From the NCBI RefSeq assembly GCF_002116905.1, contig NZ_CP015118.1:4464001-4528000 (forward strand): a DNA stretch of 64,000 nt. The letters are read 5' to 3'. The position numbers and the translations under genes were made by a program. Shown piece by piece: positions 1-8,303 of this stretch (position 1 is the first letter of the stretch; each line of letters opens with the position of its first letter). The stretch comes from Piscinibacter gummiphilus. GTDB lineage: Bacteria > Pseudomonadota > Gammaproteobacteria > Burkholderiales > Burkholderiaceae_C. The notes below the pieces were generated by a model that saw nothing but the letters and a program-made list of their open reading frames with translations, ran no database searches and was not told the origin of the DNA.

Positions 1-668
1 AATCCGTCCCCTGCAAGCGTTTGACCGAGAGGGAACGCTCCAGACAACACGATGTCGTCCTTGGAGTGAAGCACCGCCACCTGTTCCGCAGCGGTGAAGG
101 CACTCTCCAGCGTGCCTCCCGGGAACACGGTGAACGTCGGTACCGCGGCAGCGAGCAGACACACCTTGCGGATGGGCGTCTGGAATTTGGGGTCAGCCTT
201 TAAGCGCATGATGGTTTCGAGAACAACCCTGCATCCCATGGAATGCCCGACAAAGCACAGGTTAAGCACGTCGGTTCGCCGCAGAAGGTAGGCGCTCAAG
301 GCGTCCGCGGTTCGTTTGGCACCGGCAATGGTGGCGGGATAGACCAGGAAATCCACGAGATCAAGCGGCCCGGCATAGTTGGCATCGCCTGGCCAGAACG
401 CATCGGCCAGCATCGCCTCAAACCTCTCTCCAGACTCGAGATCCAGCAATCCCTTCTGCAGTTCGCGAAAGCCTGAGTAGGCTTGCTGTGCTTCGCAACG
501 GTTGTTGTTGAAGCCGTGGATGAGTACCACGAGATCATGCTGGGATCGCGGTTGGCCGTTCTGCCATTCCGCCGTGCACGGCACGACGGGTCCACCCTCA
601 GGGTCACGTCGCATGTCGAGCCGCAGGCCTGCGGCGTAACCATCGAAATCTCCCTCATAGCGCGACAT
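1..668 (-). CDS. alpha/beta hydrolase (DUF900-like), C-terminus cut by window edge
   Basis: The reading frame is open from an ATG at 668 to the first base of the window, about 222 codons, with no stop, so the C-terminus lies outside. Near residue 50 it has the strand-turn LVVLIHGFNNN (oxyanion-loop HGF), and further on the nucleophile elbow GHSMGCR (G-x-S-x-G), both typical of alpha/beta hydrolases of the DUF900/lipase-like group. No signal peptide is seen. It starts 11 bases after the stop of the multi-TM gene upstream, so the two are probably co-transcribed. Base composition is lower in G+C than the rest of the window and a TTA codon is used, which hints at acquired DNA. The substrate is unknown; the acid and catalytic His may lie partly beyond the edge. 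Confidence 0.7.
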   Translation of the reverse strand, partial: MSRYEGDFDGYAAGLRLDMRRDPEGGPVVPCTAEWQNGQPRSQHDLVVLIHGFNNNRCEAQQAYSGFRELQKGLLDLESGERFEAMLADAFWPGDANYAGPLDLVDFLVYPATIAGAKRTADALSAYLLRRTDVLNLCFVGHSMGCRVVLETIMRLKADPKFQTPIRKVCLLAAAVPTFTVFPGGTLESAFTAAEQVAVLHSKDDIVLSGAFPLGQTLAGDG

Positions 669-679
669 CGCGGCCTCAG

Positions 680-1666
680 CTACCTGGAGAATTTGATCGA
701 GGAGATGCTGTTCAGCAGATCCTTCCCGATGGGCGCCAATACCCCCCCGAGGGCGGCCTTCAACAGGAGCCCCAGAACGGAAGTCTGCGGATCGGAGAGG
801 GTTCGCCAGCCAGCCTTTAACGACTCCCATGGATCGAAAGCCGGCTTCTCCACGAATTGTGGATCCGCACCGATGACCAACGCGATGAACAGGATGACGG
901 CCCCGAGCAGCATCGCCCACCATTGATTGAGGTCATCCCAGCGACACGTCGTCACAGTCTGGAACGCATCGAGTTGGCGCCGCATCAACATCCTGATCCG
1001 CGCATAGCGATCCGAGTCCTGTTTGGTCGGTCCAGATGCTGGCGGGGATGACATGTAGGCCAGCCAGGCGGCTGCATCGGAGGCATCGACTCCTCGAGTC
1101 AGGAATGCGTAGAGGTGGGGATACCGCTGCGGGCCATTGAGCACTGCATCGGCTGCATCCTGGACCTGAGACATCATGCGCGATGTCTCCAACTCGAAAA
1201 CTGCCCGATCAACGCTGCGCCACCGAACAATCGCATGCGAAGGGTGAGGTGTCGCGGGTTTGGATTGGCCGGATGTCAGATGGAAGAACTCGGCGTAGGC
1301 CTGCTCCGGGCTGTAGTCCTTACCCATCACTTTGCGGTAATCGGGAACGGCGTAGTGGTTTCCGCCCCCCAATGCAACGGCCGAAAGGATGCCGGGTTTC
1401 GCGAGAGCGAGTTCACCTGTGATCGAGGTGGAATCCTGTGCCAGCCAGCGCATGATGGCTGTGCGGTGGTACTTGCCCCTGACCGACAGCAATTTTTTGT
1501 AGGCCTCGAGTAATGCGACGACCAGTGCACTGGTACCCGCGAGTGTCGCCAGGTAGCCGCTGAGCGTACTCGTGAGCTGGGCCAGGGACTCCCCCGTCGA
1601 GGCCGCCACGGCGGACACGGAGACTGAAGTCAGCGTCATCACGGCAGCCCACTTCAACGCGCGCAT
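680..1666 (-). CDS. multi-TM membrane protein of unknown function
   Basis: A 328-residue protein that I do not recognise. It begins with a signal-like hydrophobic segment (residues 4-21), has a second hydrophobic stretch near residues 35-55, a soluble central part of roughly 170 residues, and two further hydrophobic segments near residues 255-275 and 300-320 (WWAMLLGAVILFIALVIGA is the clearest). An upstream in-frame start exists, but the ATG at 1666 has a strong ribosome site (GAGGGAGAG, spacer ACC), so it is preferred. The gene sits directly upstream of an alpha/beta hydrolase in a lower-G+C patch, suggesting the two act together at the membrane. No catalytic motif is visible. Confidence 0.6.
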   Translation of the reverse strand: MRALKWAAVMTLTSVSVSAVAASTGESLAQLTSTLSGYLATLAGTSALVVALLEAYKKLLSVRGKYHRTAIMRWLAQDSTSITGELALAKPGILSAVALGGGNHYAVPDYRKVMGKDYSPEQAYAEFFHLTSGQSKPATPHPSHAIVRWRSVDRAVFELETSRMMSQVQDAADAVLNGPQRYPHLYAFLTRGVDASDAAAWLAYMSSPPASGPTKQDSDRYARIRMLMRRQLDAFQTVTTCRWDDLNQWWAMLLGAVILFIALVIGADPQFVEKPAFDPWESLKAGWRTLSDPQTSVLGLLLKAALGGVLAPIGKDLLNSISSIKFSR

Positions 1667-1966
1667 GGTCTCTCCCTCAAATCCCATCGTCGTGGGAACA
1701 ACGCCCGGCCCCATGCCTCAGGGCTCATCTGCTGATTCTGTTCATTGCAACAACGGCACGAATCATCACAGTTGATGACGCGGCCGCTTCCGTTGGAAGA
1801 AGAAGTCTCAAGCCAATGGCAATGGCGGGGACACGCTGTGAGCGTTCGGCCAACAGAGAGAAGGTGATCAACTGGCACGCCCTGAGATGCGACAGTCCAA
1901 GGGGCGCCTTGGCGACGTTCGGCGGCGGGTAGCGGGGACAATCACCCACCAACCGAAAGCCCCACC
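1667..1966. other. intergenic region with no recognised feature
   Basis: Three hundred bases separate the divergent membrane-protein and DUF2200 genes. Short open frames here lack a ribosome site and family resemblance. The ribosome site of the minus-strand gene lies at the left end. No clear promoter, repeat or RNA could be identified. The region marks the change from the lower-G+C patch to typical composition. Confidence 0.4.
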
Positions 1967-2317
1967 ATGCCGGACCACCGCATCTTCTCCACCCCGTTCG
2001 CCAAGGTCTACCCGCTGTACGTCCAGAAGGCCGAGCGCAAGGGCCGCACGAAGGACGAGGTCGACCGGATCATCTGCTGGCTGACGGGCTACGACACCGA
2101 CGGACTGAACCGCCAGCTCGCGCAGGAAACCGACTTCCGCGCCTTCTTCGACCAGGCGCCGTCGATGCATCCGAACAGCGAACTCATCAAGGGCGTGGTG
2201 TGCGGCGTGCGTGTCGAGGCGGTCGAGGACCCGCTCATGAAACGGATCCGCCAGCTCGACAAGCTCGTCGACGAGCTGGCGAAGGGCAAGGCGATGGAGA
2301 AGATCCTGCGGGCCTGA
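1967..2317 (+). CDS. DUF2200 family protein
   Basis: A small soluble protein of 116 residues. The opening (HRIFSTPFAKVYPLYVQKAE), the central WLTGYD motif and the charged tail match the DUF2200 family as I know it, and the full family length is covered. There is no signal peptide or membrane segment. The biochemical role of the family is not established. It stands alone between the low-G+C pair and a convergent diguanylate cyclase, with stop codons only 16 bases apart. Confidence 0.8.
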   Translation: MPDHRIFSTPFAKVYPLYVQKAERKGRTKDEVDRIICWLTGYDTDGLNRQLAQETDFRAFFDQAPSMHPNSELIKGVVCGVRVEAVEDPLMKRIRQLDKLVDELAKGKAMEKILRA

Positions 2318-2333
2318 CCCCGCGCGCGCTCGC

Positions 2334-3503
2334 TCAGGCCGCGTGCGACACGACGGCCGGCCGCACCGCGTTCCGCCCGTCCGCCTTCGCCTGGTACAGC
2401 GCTCGGTCCGCCTGGCGCGTGCCCGCCTCCCAGTCCGCGCGCGAGGCGACGCGGCCCGAGACGCCCACGCTCACCGTGCACACGACAGGCACCGCGTTCC
2501 CCGGCGCGGCCACCTGCAGCTGACCGACGGCCTCGTTGAGGCGGCGCGCCAACACCATCGCGTCGTCGGGGTGCGCGCCTTCGGCGCAGCCGATCAGGAA
2601 CTCCTCGCCGCCCACGCGGGCGACGAAGTCGCCGGTCCGCAGGTGCGAGACGAGTGTCCGCGCGACGGCCATCAGCACGGCGTCGCCCGTGGCGTGGCCG
2701 TGGGTGTCATTGACCTGCTTGAAGTGGTCGATGTCGAGCAGCATCACCGTGAGCGGGGCGGCGTTCGGGCGCTCGAAGTGCCGGCGCACGCGTTCGTCGA
2801 GGCCCTGGCGGTTGAGCACGCCGGTGAGCGGGTCGCGCGCCGCGAGGTCGGCGAGCTGGCCGTTGAGGCGGAGGAACAGCAGCCACAGCAGCGTGAGCCC
2901 GACGACCACCGCGTTCGTCGACGCGTACATGTAGTAGACCTTCGCGAGCGGGCCGTGGAACGCGACCGCCATGCCGTCGGCGAAGAGGCTGTGGGCCCGC
3001 ACCAGCGTCAGTGCGGAGAGGCCGCCCATCAGCAAGGCGAGGAGGCGCAGCGGCGCGCGCAGCGGACGGGGCTGGCGCCCCACCTCGACCGCGATGGTCC
3101 ACGCGAGGTGGGCGTACAGGCCGCCGATGGCGAGGTTGAGCACGGTGTAGCGGCCCTGGGCACCGAAGGCGACCGTGGCGGCGGCCTCGAGCGACACGGC
3201 CAGCGCCCACGCGATGAAGGTGGCCGCCGGCTTCCACGCGGCGCGTCCCGTGAACTCCCGCACGCCGTCGCCGAAACGCAGCACGGCGAGCAGCATCAGG
3301 CTGTCGGCCGCCACGCCGACCCCGTCGCCGTGTTCCATGCCGACCACCAGCCGAACGAGGTAGGCCAGGCCGAAGAGGCCGCTGGCCACCCACCACGCCG
3401 CGAGGCCCGGCGCCGCCGGCATCAGCCGCCACACGAGGAACAACAGCCCGGCCGTCCCCAGGAGGTGGATGGCGAGCATGGCGATGACGGTGAACGGGTC
3501 CAT
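2334..3503 (-). CDS. membrane-anchored diguanylate cyclase (GGDEF)
   Basis: Predicted to make cyclic di-GMP from two GTP. The first about 210 residues hold around seven hydrophobic helices, forming a membrane sensor module. A GGDEF domain follows at roughly residues 225-380. The active-site loop reads GGEEF, and an allosteric inhibition site RTGD lies five residues before it, so the enzyme should be both active and product-inhibited. Further signatures are DPLTGVLNR and LLDIDHFKQVND. A longer frame exists upstream, but the ATG at 3503 (MDPFTVIAML) starts directly at the first helix. The adjacent divergent gene is a chemoreceptor, so an influence on motility is plausible but inferred. Confidence 0.9.
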   Translation of the reverse strand: MDPFTVIAMLAIHLLGTAGLLFLVWRLMPAAPGLAAWWVASGLFGLAYLVRLVVGMEHGDGVGVAADSLMLLAVLRFGDGVREFTGRAAWKPAATFIAWALAVSLEAAATVAFGAQGRYTVLNLAIGGLYAHLAWTIAVEVGRQPRPLRAPLRLLALLMGGLSALTLVRAHSLFADGMAVAFHGPLAKVYYMYASTNAVVVGLTLLWLLFLRLNGQLADLAARDPLTGVLNRQGLDERVRRHFERPNAAPLTVMLLDIDHFKQVNDTHGHATGDAVLMAVARTLVSHLRTGDFVARVGGEEFLIGCAEGAHPDDAMVLARRLNEAVGQLQVAAPGNAVPVVCTVSVGVSGRVASRADWEAGTRQADRALYQAKADGRNAVRPAVVSHAA

Positions 3504-3641
3504 GGGTACTGCGCAGGAGAAACGACATTGTTCGCCAGCGCCGGCTCGGGCGGGCCGCACGGTCGTGAAGTACGACCGGAGATCGGCAGGTGCCGCACCG
3601 CAACACAGGAAAGTTTTACAAATCTGGACCGGTTCAGCGGC

Positions 3642-3669
3642 TCAAGCGGCCATGGGGCTCATCCGATAT
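3642..3669 (+). promoter_or_regulatory. candidate sigma-28 (FliA) promoter of the MCP gene
   Basis: TCAAG, a 15-base spacer and TCCGATAT resemble the flagellar sigma-28 pattern (TAAAG, 14-15 bases, GCCGATAA). It lies 33 bases before the MCP start codon. A competing match, GAAAGTTT with 11 bases to ACCGGTTC, lies a little upstream at about 3609. This is a visual match only. Confidence 0.4.
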
Positions 3670-3702
3670 GCCTCTGAAGTCGCCTCAACCAGGGTCCTCA
3701 CC

Positions 3703-5244
3703 ATGTTTTCGTTGTCGTCGCTCCGCCTCGGTCCCCGCCTCGCCGTCGGGTTCGGTTCCATCGTGCTGCTGGTGGCTGCCGCCGTCGGCTTCGGCATCAA
3801 CCGCATCTCCGTCGTGCACAAGCTCGCCGAGGAGCTGGGCACCGTCGACGCCGAGAAGCTCTCCATGTCGGAACGCTGGGGCCGGGCGATCGAATCGAAC
3901 GCCGCCCGCACGTGGGTCATGTTCTACGCCTCGGACGCCGAGGTGAAGAAGCGGGTGAAGGTCGAGATGCAGGACGTCGTGACCGCGCAGACGGCCCGCC
4001 TCAAGCGCATGGTCGAGATCGCCACGTCGGACGAGGACAAGCGCCTGCTCGACAACATCACCACGCAGCGCAACGCCTACCAGGCACTGCGCAACGACCT
4101 GCTCAAGCGCAAGGAAGCGGGCGAGGACGTCACCGCCGAGGTGCTCGCGAAGCTGTTCCCGGCCGCCGCCGCGTACAGCGAGTCGGTCGAGAAGCTCATC
4201 GTGCGCCAGCGCGAGAGCATGGACGAGACGAAGGCCCGCGCCGAGGCCGCCGCCCAGTCCGGCGCCATCGCGCTCGCCGTCGGCGGCGTGCTCGCGCTGC
4301 TGCTGGCCGTGGGCCTCGCCTGGCGCCTGAGCCGCTCCGTCGTGACCCCCATCGCGCAGGCCAAGTCGATCGCCCAGGCGATCTCCGAGGGCGACCTCAC
4401 CCGCCCCATCACCGTGACCGGCCGCGACGAAGCCGCCGAGCTGCTCGAGTCGCTCAAGACCATGCAGAAGTCCCTCGGCCACCTCGTGGGCCAGGTGCGC
4501 GCGAGCAGCGACGGCATCCACACCGCCAGCAGCGAGATCGCCACGGGCAACCTCGATCTGAGCGGCCGCACCGAGCAGACCGCATCGAACCTGCAGCAGG
4601 CCGCCTCCTCGATGGAGCAGCTGACCGGCACCGTCAAGCAGAGCGCCGAGTCGGCCCGCCAGGCCAACCACCTCGCCTCCAACGCGGCCGATGTGGCCCA
4701 GCGCGGCGGCCAGGTCGTCTCCGAAGTCGTCTCGACGATGGACGAGATCAACGCCAGTTCGAAGAAGATCGGCGACATCATCAGCGTCATCGACGGCATC
4801 GCCTTCCAGACGAACATCCTCGCGCTGAACGCGGCCGTGGAAGCCGCCCGTGCGGGTGAACAGGGCCGCGGCTTCGCGGTCGTGGCCGGCGAGGTGCGTT
4901 CGCTGGCGCAGCGCAGCGCCGAGGCCGCCAAGGAGATCAAGACGCTCATCGGCACCAGCGTCGACAAGGTCGAGTCGGGCTCCAAGCTCGTGGCCGCCGC
5001 CGGCGAGACCATGAACGAGATCGTCGCCTCGGTGCAGCGGGTCTCCGCGATCATCGGCGAGATCACCACCGCCTCGGCCGAACAGTCCGACGGCATCGGC
5101 CAGGTCAACATCGCGGTCACCCAGCTCGACCAGATGACCCAGCAGAACGCCGCGCTCGTCGAGGAAAGCAGCGCCGCGGCCGAAAGCCTGCGCGACCAGG
5201 CGCAGCGCCTGGCGCAGGTCGTGGGCACGTTCAAGGTCGCCTGA
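3703..5244 (+). CDS. methyl-accepting chemotaxis protein (Tar/Tsr type)
   Basis: A transmembrane chemoreceptor of 513 residues. A first membrane helix lies at residues 13-33. A periplasmic helical ligand domain (four-helix-bundle type) follows to about 185, then a second helix at about 188-210, a HAMP linker with the typical ISEGDLTRPI, and the long cytoplasmic signalling coiled coil. The hairpin tip contains IDGIAFQTNILALNAAVEA and AGEQGRGFAVVAGEVR, the CheA/CheW contact region. There is no NWETF-like CheR tether at the C-terminus. Longer in-frame starts exist, but the ATG at 3703 begins the normal receptor N-terminus and follows a sigma-28-like promoter. Confidence 0.93.
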   Translation: MFSLSSLRLGPRLAVGFGSIVLLVAAAVGFGINRISVVHKLAEELGTVDAEKLSMSERWGRAIESNAARTWVMFYASDAEVKKRVKVEMQDVVTAQTARLKRMVEIATSDEDKRLLDNITTQRNAYQALRNDLLKRKEAGEDVTAEVLAKLFPAAAAYSESVEKLIVRQRESMDETKARAEAAAQSGAIALAVGGVLALLLAVGLAWRLSRSVVTPIAQAKSIAQAISEGDLTRPITVTGRDEAAELLESLKTMQKSLGHLVGQVRASSDGIHTASSEIATGNLDLSGRTEQTASNLQQAASSMEQLTGTVKQSAESARQANHLASNAADVAQRGGQVVSEVVSTMDEINASSKKIGDIISVIDGIAFQTNILALNAAVEAARAGEQGRGFAVVAGEVRSLAQRSAEAAKEIKTLIGTSVDKVESGSKLVAAAGETMNEIVASVQRVSAIIGEITTASAEQSDGIGQVNIAVTQLDQMTQQNAALVEESSAAAESLRDQAQRLAQVVGTFKVA

Positions 5245-5245
5245 C

Positions 5246-5262
5246 CCGGCCGATCCGGCCGG
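5246..5262 (+). terminator. weak hairpin after the MCP gene
   Basis: CCGGCC and GGCCGG form a 6-bp stem around a GATCC loop, two bases after the MCP stop codon. No T-run follows, so it is a poor intrinsic terminator and may only be mRNA end structure. Confidence 0.25.
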
Positions 5263-5361
5263 TCGTCCGCCCACGGTGGCCGACTGGATCAGGACCGAAA
5301 ACGGGAAGTGAGAAGGAAACCACGGAGGCCTGTTCGGGAGGTTTCCGAGCGAATCGAGAAC

Positions 5362-5380
5362 GTGTAACCCATAGTTACAC
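5362..5380. promoter_or_regulatory. perfect inverted repeat upstream of the AraC-type gene
   Basis: GTGTAAC, five bases, then GTTACAC form an exact 7-bp inverted repeat, 41 bases before the start codon of the AraC-type regulator. It has the shape of an operator for a dimeric regulator. The regulator is unknown; AraC proteins more often use direct repeats, so autoregulation is only one option. Confidence 0.4.
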
Positions 5381-5421
5381 TCTGGGAACGATACCGTACC
5401 AGTGTCCTTTCCTGCCGACCC

Positions 5422-6483
5422 ATGACCCGCCACGGCCCACCCCGTCCCCCCTCCCGATCCGGCGATCCCTGGGACACCGTCCCGGGTGTCCAGGTGCTCC
5501 GGATGATCACCGTCCTGCGTCGAACCGGCATCGATGCGGAACCCACGCTCGCCGAGTTCGGCCTGCCTGCCGACCTGCGGTCCGACACCCCCGTCGAGAC
5601 CCGCCGCATGGTCGCGTGGATGGAGCACCTGCTCGCACGCCATCCGCACCGCGGCCTGGGGCTGCTGTACGGCGAGATGACCAACCCGCTCGACCTCGGC
5701 ATCGTGGGCCACACCATCGCGTCGGCCACGTCGCTGGGCCAGGCGCTGGACGCCTGGACCGCGTACATCCACCTCGTCCGGCCGCTGATCGAGACCCGCA
5801 TCGTCCATCACGACGACGTCGTCGAGGTGCAGTTCATCGAGCGGGAGCCGACACCCTACGGCCGCGCGATGCGGGCCTTCTGGCAGGAGGGCAAGCTCGC
5901 GGGCTGGGCGTTGGCCCTGCGCCGGCTGACCGGCGTGTCGAACGGGCTGGTCGAGGTGCACTGCGCCTTCCCGGACCCGCAGCTGCCCGACCGCTACCGC
6001 GAGGTCTTCGGCTGCCCCGTGTACCACGACCGGCCGCAGACGCTGCTGCGGTTCCCGCGTGCGATGCTCGACCTGCCGCTGCCCCACAGCCACGACGAGG
6101 CCCACCGGCTCTGCGAGGCGCAGTGCGTCACGCTCAACGAGGAGATGGAGGCGGCCACCAGCACCACCGCGGCCGTGCGCCGCCTGCTGCTGCGCGACCC
6201 CACCCGCCTGCCCGAACTGGGCCCGGTGGCCGAAGCCCTCGGCATGAGCGCTCGCACGCTGCGACGCAAGCTCGGCGACGAGCAGACCCGCTTCACCGAC
6301 GTGCTGCACGAGGTGCGCATGCGCGCGGCCTGCGACTACCTGCGCACGACCACCGAGCCGGTCGGGCACATCGCCACGCAGCTCGGCTTCTCCGACGAAT
6401 CGGCGTTCGGCCGCGCCTTCCGGCGCACGTACGCGGTCACGCCGCGCGCGTACCGCGCGCGACCGCCGGCCATCGCGTCCTGA
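5422..6483 (+). CDS. AraC-family transcriptional regulator with Arabinose_bd-type sensor domain
   Basis: 353 residues. Residues about 30-215 match the N-terminal ligand domain found in OruR/ArgR-type AraC regulators (GLLYGEMTNPLDLGIVGHTI is typical of the start of the second helix region). Residues 250-345 form the double helix-turn-helix: LGMSARTLRRKL in the first and IATQLGFSDESAFGRAFRR in the second. It probably senses a small metabolite and activates a nearby or distant operon; the following cupin gene is a candidate target. A perfect inverted repeat lies just upstream. Confidence 0.87.
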   Translation: MTRHGPPRPPSRSGDPWDTVPGVQVLRMITVLRRTGIDAEPTLAEFGLPADLRSDTPVETRRMVAWMEHLLARHPHRGLGLLYGEMTNPLDLGIVGHTIASATSLGQALDAWTAYIHLVRPLIETRIVHHDDVVEVQFIEREPTPYGRAMRAFWQEGKLAGWALALRRLTGVSNGLVEVHCAFPDPQLPDRYREVFGCPVYHDRPQTLLRFPRAMLDLPLPHSHDEAHRLCEAQCVTLNEEMEAATSTTAAVRRLLLRDPTRLPELGPVAEALGMSARTLRRKLGDEQTRFTDVLHEVRMRAACDYLRTTTEPVGHIATQLGFSDESAFGRAFRRTYAVTPRAYRARPPAIAS

Positions 6484-6544
6484 GCGGCCGGGGAACGGCG
6501 GCGCCCGCTACGATCGGCGGCGTCGCCCACTCCCCATTCGCCCC

Positions 6545-6862
6545 ATGAACACCGGCAACCTCTTCGCCGACGGCACGCCGCCCGCCCAGGGCGAGCGGTT
6601 CGACGTGCTGCTCGACCACCGCAACCTCGTCATCGAGCGCATCGTCAGCTCGGGCGACGTCACGCCGCAGACGTACGTGCAGCCGCAGGACGAATGGGTC
6701 GTGCTGGTGAAGGGCGAGGCGCTGCTCGACGTCGACGGGGCGGCTGTCGAGCTGAAGGCCGGGGACCATGTGTTCCTGCCGGCGCACGTGCCGCACACCG
6801 TGCAGAGGGTGTCGGAAGGGGCGCTGTGGCTCGCGGTGCACCTGCACCCCGAGGAAACCTAG
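6545..6862 (+). CDS. small single-domain cupin protein
   Basis: A 105-residue cupin. The first cupin motif can be traced around residues 40-62 and the second around 75-95, with GDHVFLPAHVPHTV giving the PxxxxH signature. Metal-binding His/Glu residues are partly present (PAHVPH). No enzymatic partner is fused. It follows the AraC-type gene by 61 bases and may be its target. The TAG stop overlaps the stop of the convergent DUF2252 gene. Possible roles are a small isomerase-like enzyme or a storage/sensor cupin; none is proven. Confidence 0.8.
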   Translation: MNTGNLFADGTPPAQGERFDVLLDHRNLVIERIVSSGDVTPQTYVQPQDEWVVLVKGEALLDVDGAAVELKAGDHVFLPAHVPHTVQRVSEGALWLAVHLHPEET

Positions 6863-8232
6863 ACCCGGAAATCCGCCGCCATGTCCTCGTCCGTCCGCGC
6901 CTCCAGCCGCCCCGAGCGGCACGCGGAGGCGAAGCAGTCGTGGTCCCGCTCGGCCTGGTCGGCGTAGGCGTTCGCGTAGGCGACCAGTGCGTCGGCCATG
7001 CGGTCGCTCCTGCCGAGGTATCCCGCGATCTCGGCCGCCCGCCCGCTGCCCTTGGCATGGGCGCGCGCCAGCACCCAGCCGCAGGTCCGCGCGTAGCGTT
7101 CCATCAGCTCCGCATCCATCAGCTCCACCTGCACCGAGTACTTCATGTCGCGCAGCTGGCGCACGTGGAAGTGCTGGCCGAAGGGACCGGTGGTCCAGCC
7201 GAGGAACAGGTCGCTCGCGGCCTGCATCAGCCGCTGGCCCTCGACCACGCGGCGGCCTTCGTGCGAGGACTTCGGCCCGGGGGCCTTGAAGTAGCGCGCG
7301 ACGACCGACACCGAGGCCTCCTTGATCTGCAGGAACAGCGGCTTGCCCTGCCCGTCCATCAGCAGCTGGATCAGGCACCGGGTGCCGACGCTGCCGACAC
7401 CGACGACCTTGAACGCGGTGTCCTGGTGCACGAAATGCAGCAGCAGGCGGCGGCGGTCGGGGGGCAGCGTGCCGAGGTACTCGCGGAAGCTGGACTGGAT
7501 CACCGCCTCGCGGTCCTGGATGCGCATGACCTCGTCGTCCGCGTCGAACAGCGTGCTGCTGCCGAGGGCGTGGAAGACCGCGGGCGGCGCGTCGAGGATG
7601 GTGAGGCGGTCGCCCTCGCGCCGGGTGAGCTTGGGCAGCAGGGCCTCGTGGGTGCGGTCGGCGGCGCGTTCCATGCCGCGGCGGATGCGCTTCTGGATCT
7701 CGGGCGAGGGCTCCTCGGCCAGCAGGCGCTCGAAGGTCACCAGGTCGTACCACGTGTCGAGGATGCCGCTCTCGGCGTAGGCGCGCATGCGCGACTGGTA
7801 GGTGCGCACGAGGGCGTGCACCAGGTCGTCGGCGACGCCCCGCTTGCGGCGTGTCTGCCGTGCTGCGAGCACGAAACTCGTGACCAGCCGCTTGAGGTCC
7901 CATTCCCAGGGGCCGGTGCTGGTCTCGTCGAAATCGTTGATGTCGAGCAGCAGCGTGCGCTCGGGCGTGGCGAAGCCGCCGAAGTTGGCGAGGTGCGCGT
8001 CGCCGCAGATGGGAATCAGGATGCCGGTGTGGGGGGTACCCGCGAGGTCGTGCGCCTGCAGGATGGCACTGCCCCGGAAGAACGCGAACGGCGATGCGAG
8101 CATGCGGCCGTAGCGCAGCGGCACGAGGCGCCGGATGCGGCCGCGGCTGCTGAGTTCGACCAGGTCGACCGGGTCGCGGTCGACGTTGCCGACGGCGGCG
8201 TGTGCGCCGCGGGGGACCTCTCTGCGTGCCAT
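6859..8232 (-). CDS. DUF2252 family protein
   Basis: 457 residues matching DUF2252, a family with a distant protein-kinase-like (aminoglycoside phosphotransferase) fold. Typical motifs are FFRGSA near residue 50, ICGDAHLANFGGF near 75 and LLDINDFDET near 95. The family role is not established. The ATG at 8232 is preceded by an excellent ribosome site (AAGGAGAG), so the longer open frame upstream is discounted. Its stop codon shares bases with the stop codon of the cupin gene on the other strand. Confidence 0.85.
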   Translation of the reverse strand: MARREVPRGAHAAVGNVDRDPVDLVELSSRGRIRRLVPLRYGRMLASPFAFFRGSAILQAHDLAGTPHTGILIPICGDAHLANFGGFATPERTLLLDINDFDETSTGPWEWDLKRLVTSFVLAARQTRRKRGVADDLVHALVRTYQSRMRAYAESGILDTWYDLVTFERLLAEEPSPEIQKRIRRGMERAADRTHEALLPKLTRREGDRLTILDAPPAVFHALGSSTLFDADDEVMRIQDREAVIQSSFREYLGTLPPDRRRLLLHFVHQDTAFKVVGVGSVGTRCLIQLLMDGQGKPLFLQIKEASVSVVARYFKAPGPKSSHEGRRVVEGQRLMQAASDLFLGWTTGPFGQHFHVRQLRDMKYSVQVELMDAELMERYARTCGWVLARAHAKGSGRAAEIAGYLGRSDRMADALVAYANAYADQAERDHDCFASACRSGRLEARTDEDMAADFRV

Positions 8233-8303
8233 CGCCGCCCTCTCCTTCTCCGGCGACTGTGCGCCGCGCCGCGGCGGGCGTCGATTGCCCTTTGGTGCAG
8301 GCC

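Noticed and set aside
296..658. 120-codon minus-strand open frame at the left edge
   Set aside because: It is out of frame with the alpha/beta hydrolase that covers the same bases and has the conserved HGF and GHSMG motifs.
2343..3677. 444-codon plus-strand open frame
   Set aside because: Shadow of the diguanylate cyclase gene, which has all GGDEF motifs on the minus strand.
5246..5262. Strong intrinsic terminator after the MCP gene
   Set aside because: The stem is only six base pairs and no T-run follows, so it is listed only as a weak hairpin.
3685..6369. Very long minus-strand open frame (894 codons) rich in Arg, Gly and His
   Set aside because: It is antisense to the MCP and AraC-type genes; long shadow frames are expected at this G+C and codon bias, and it has no family resemblance or ribosome site.
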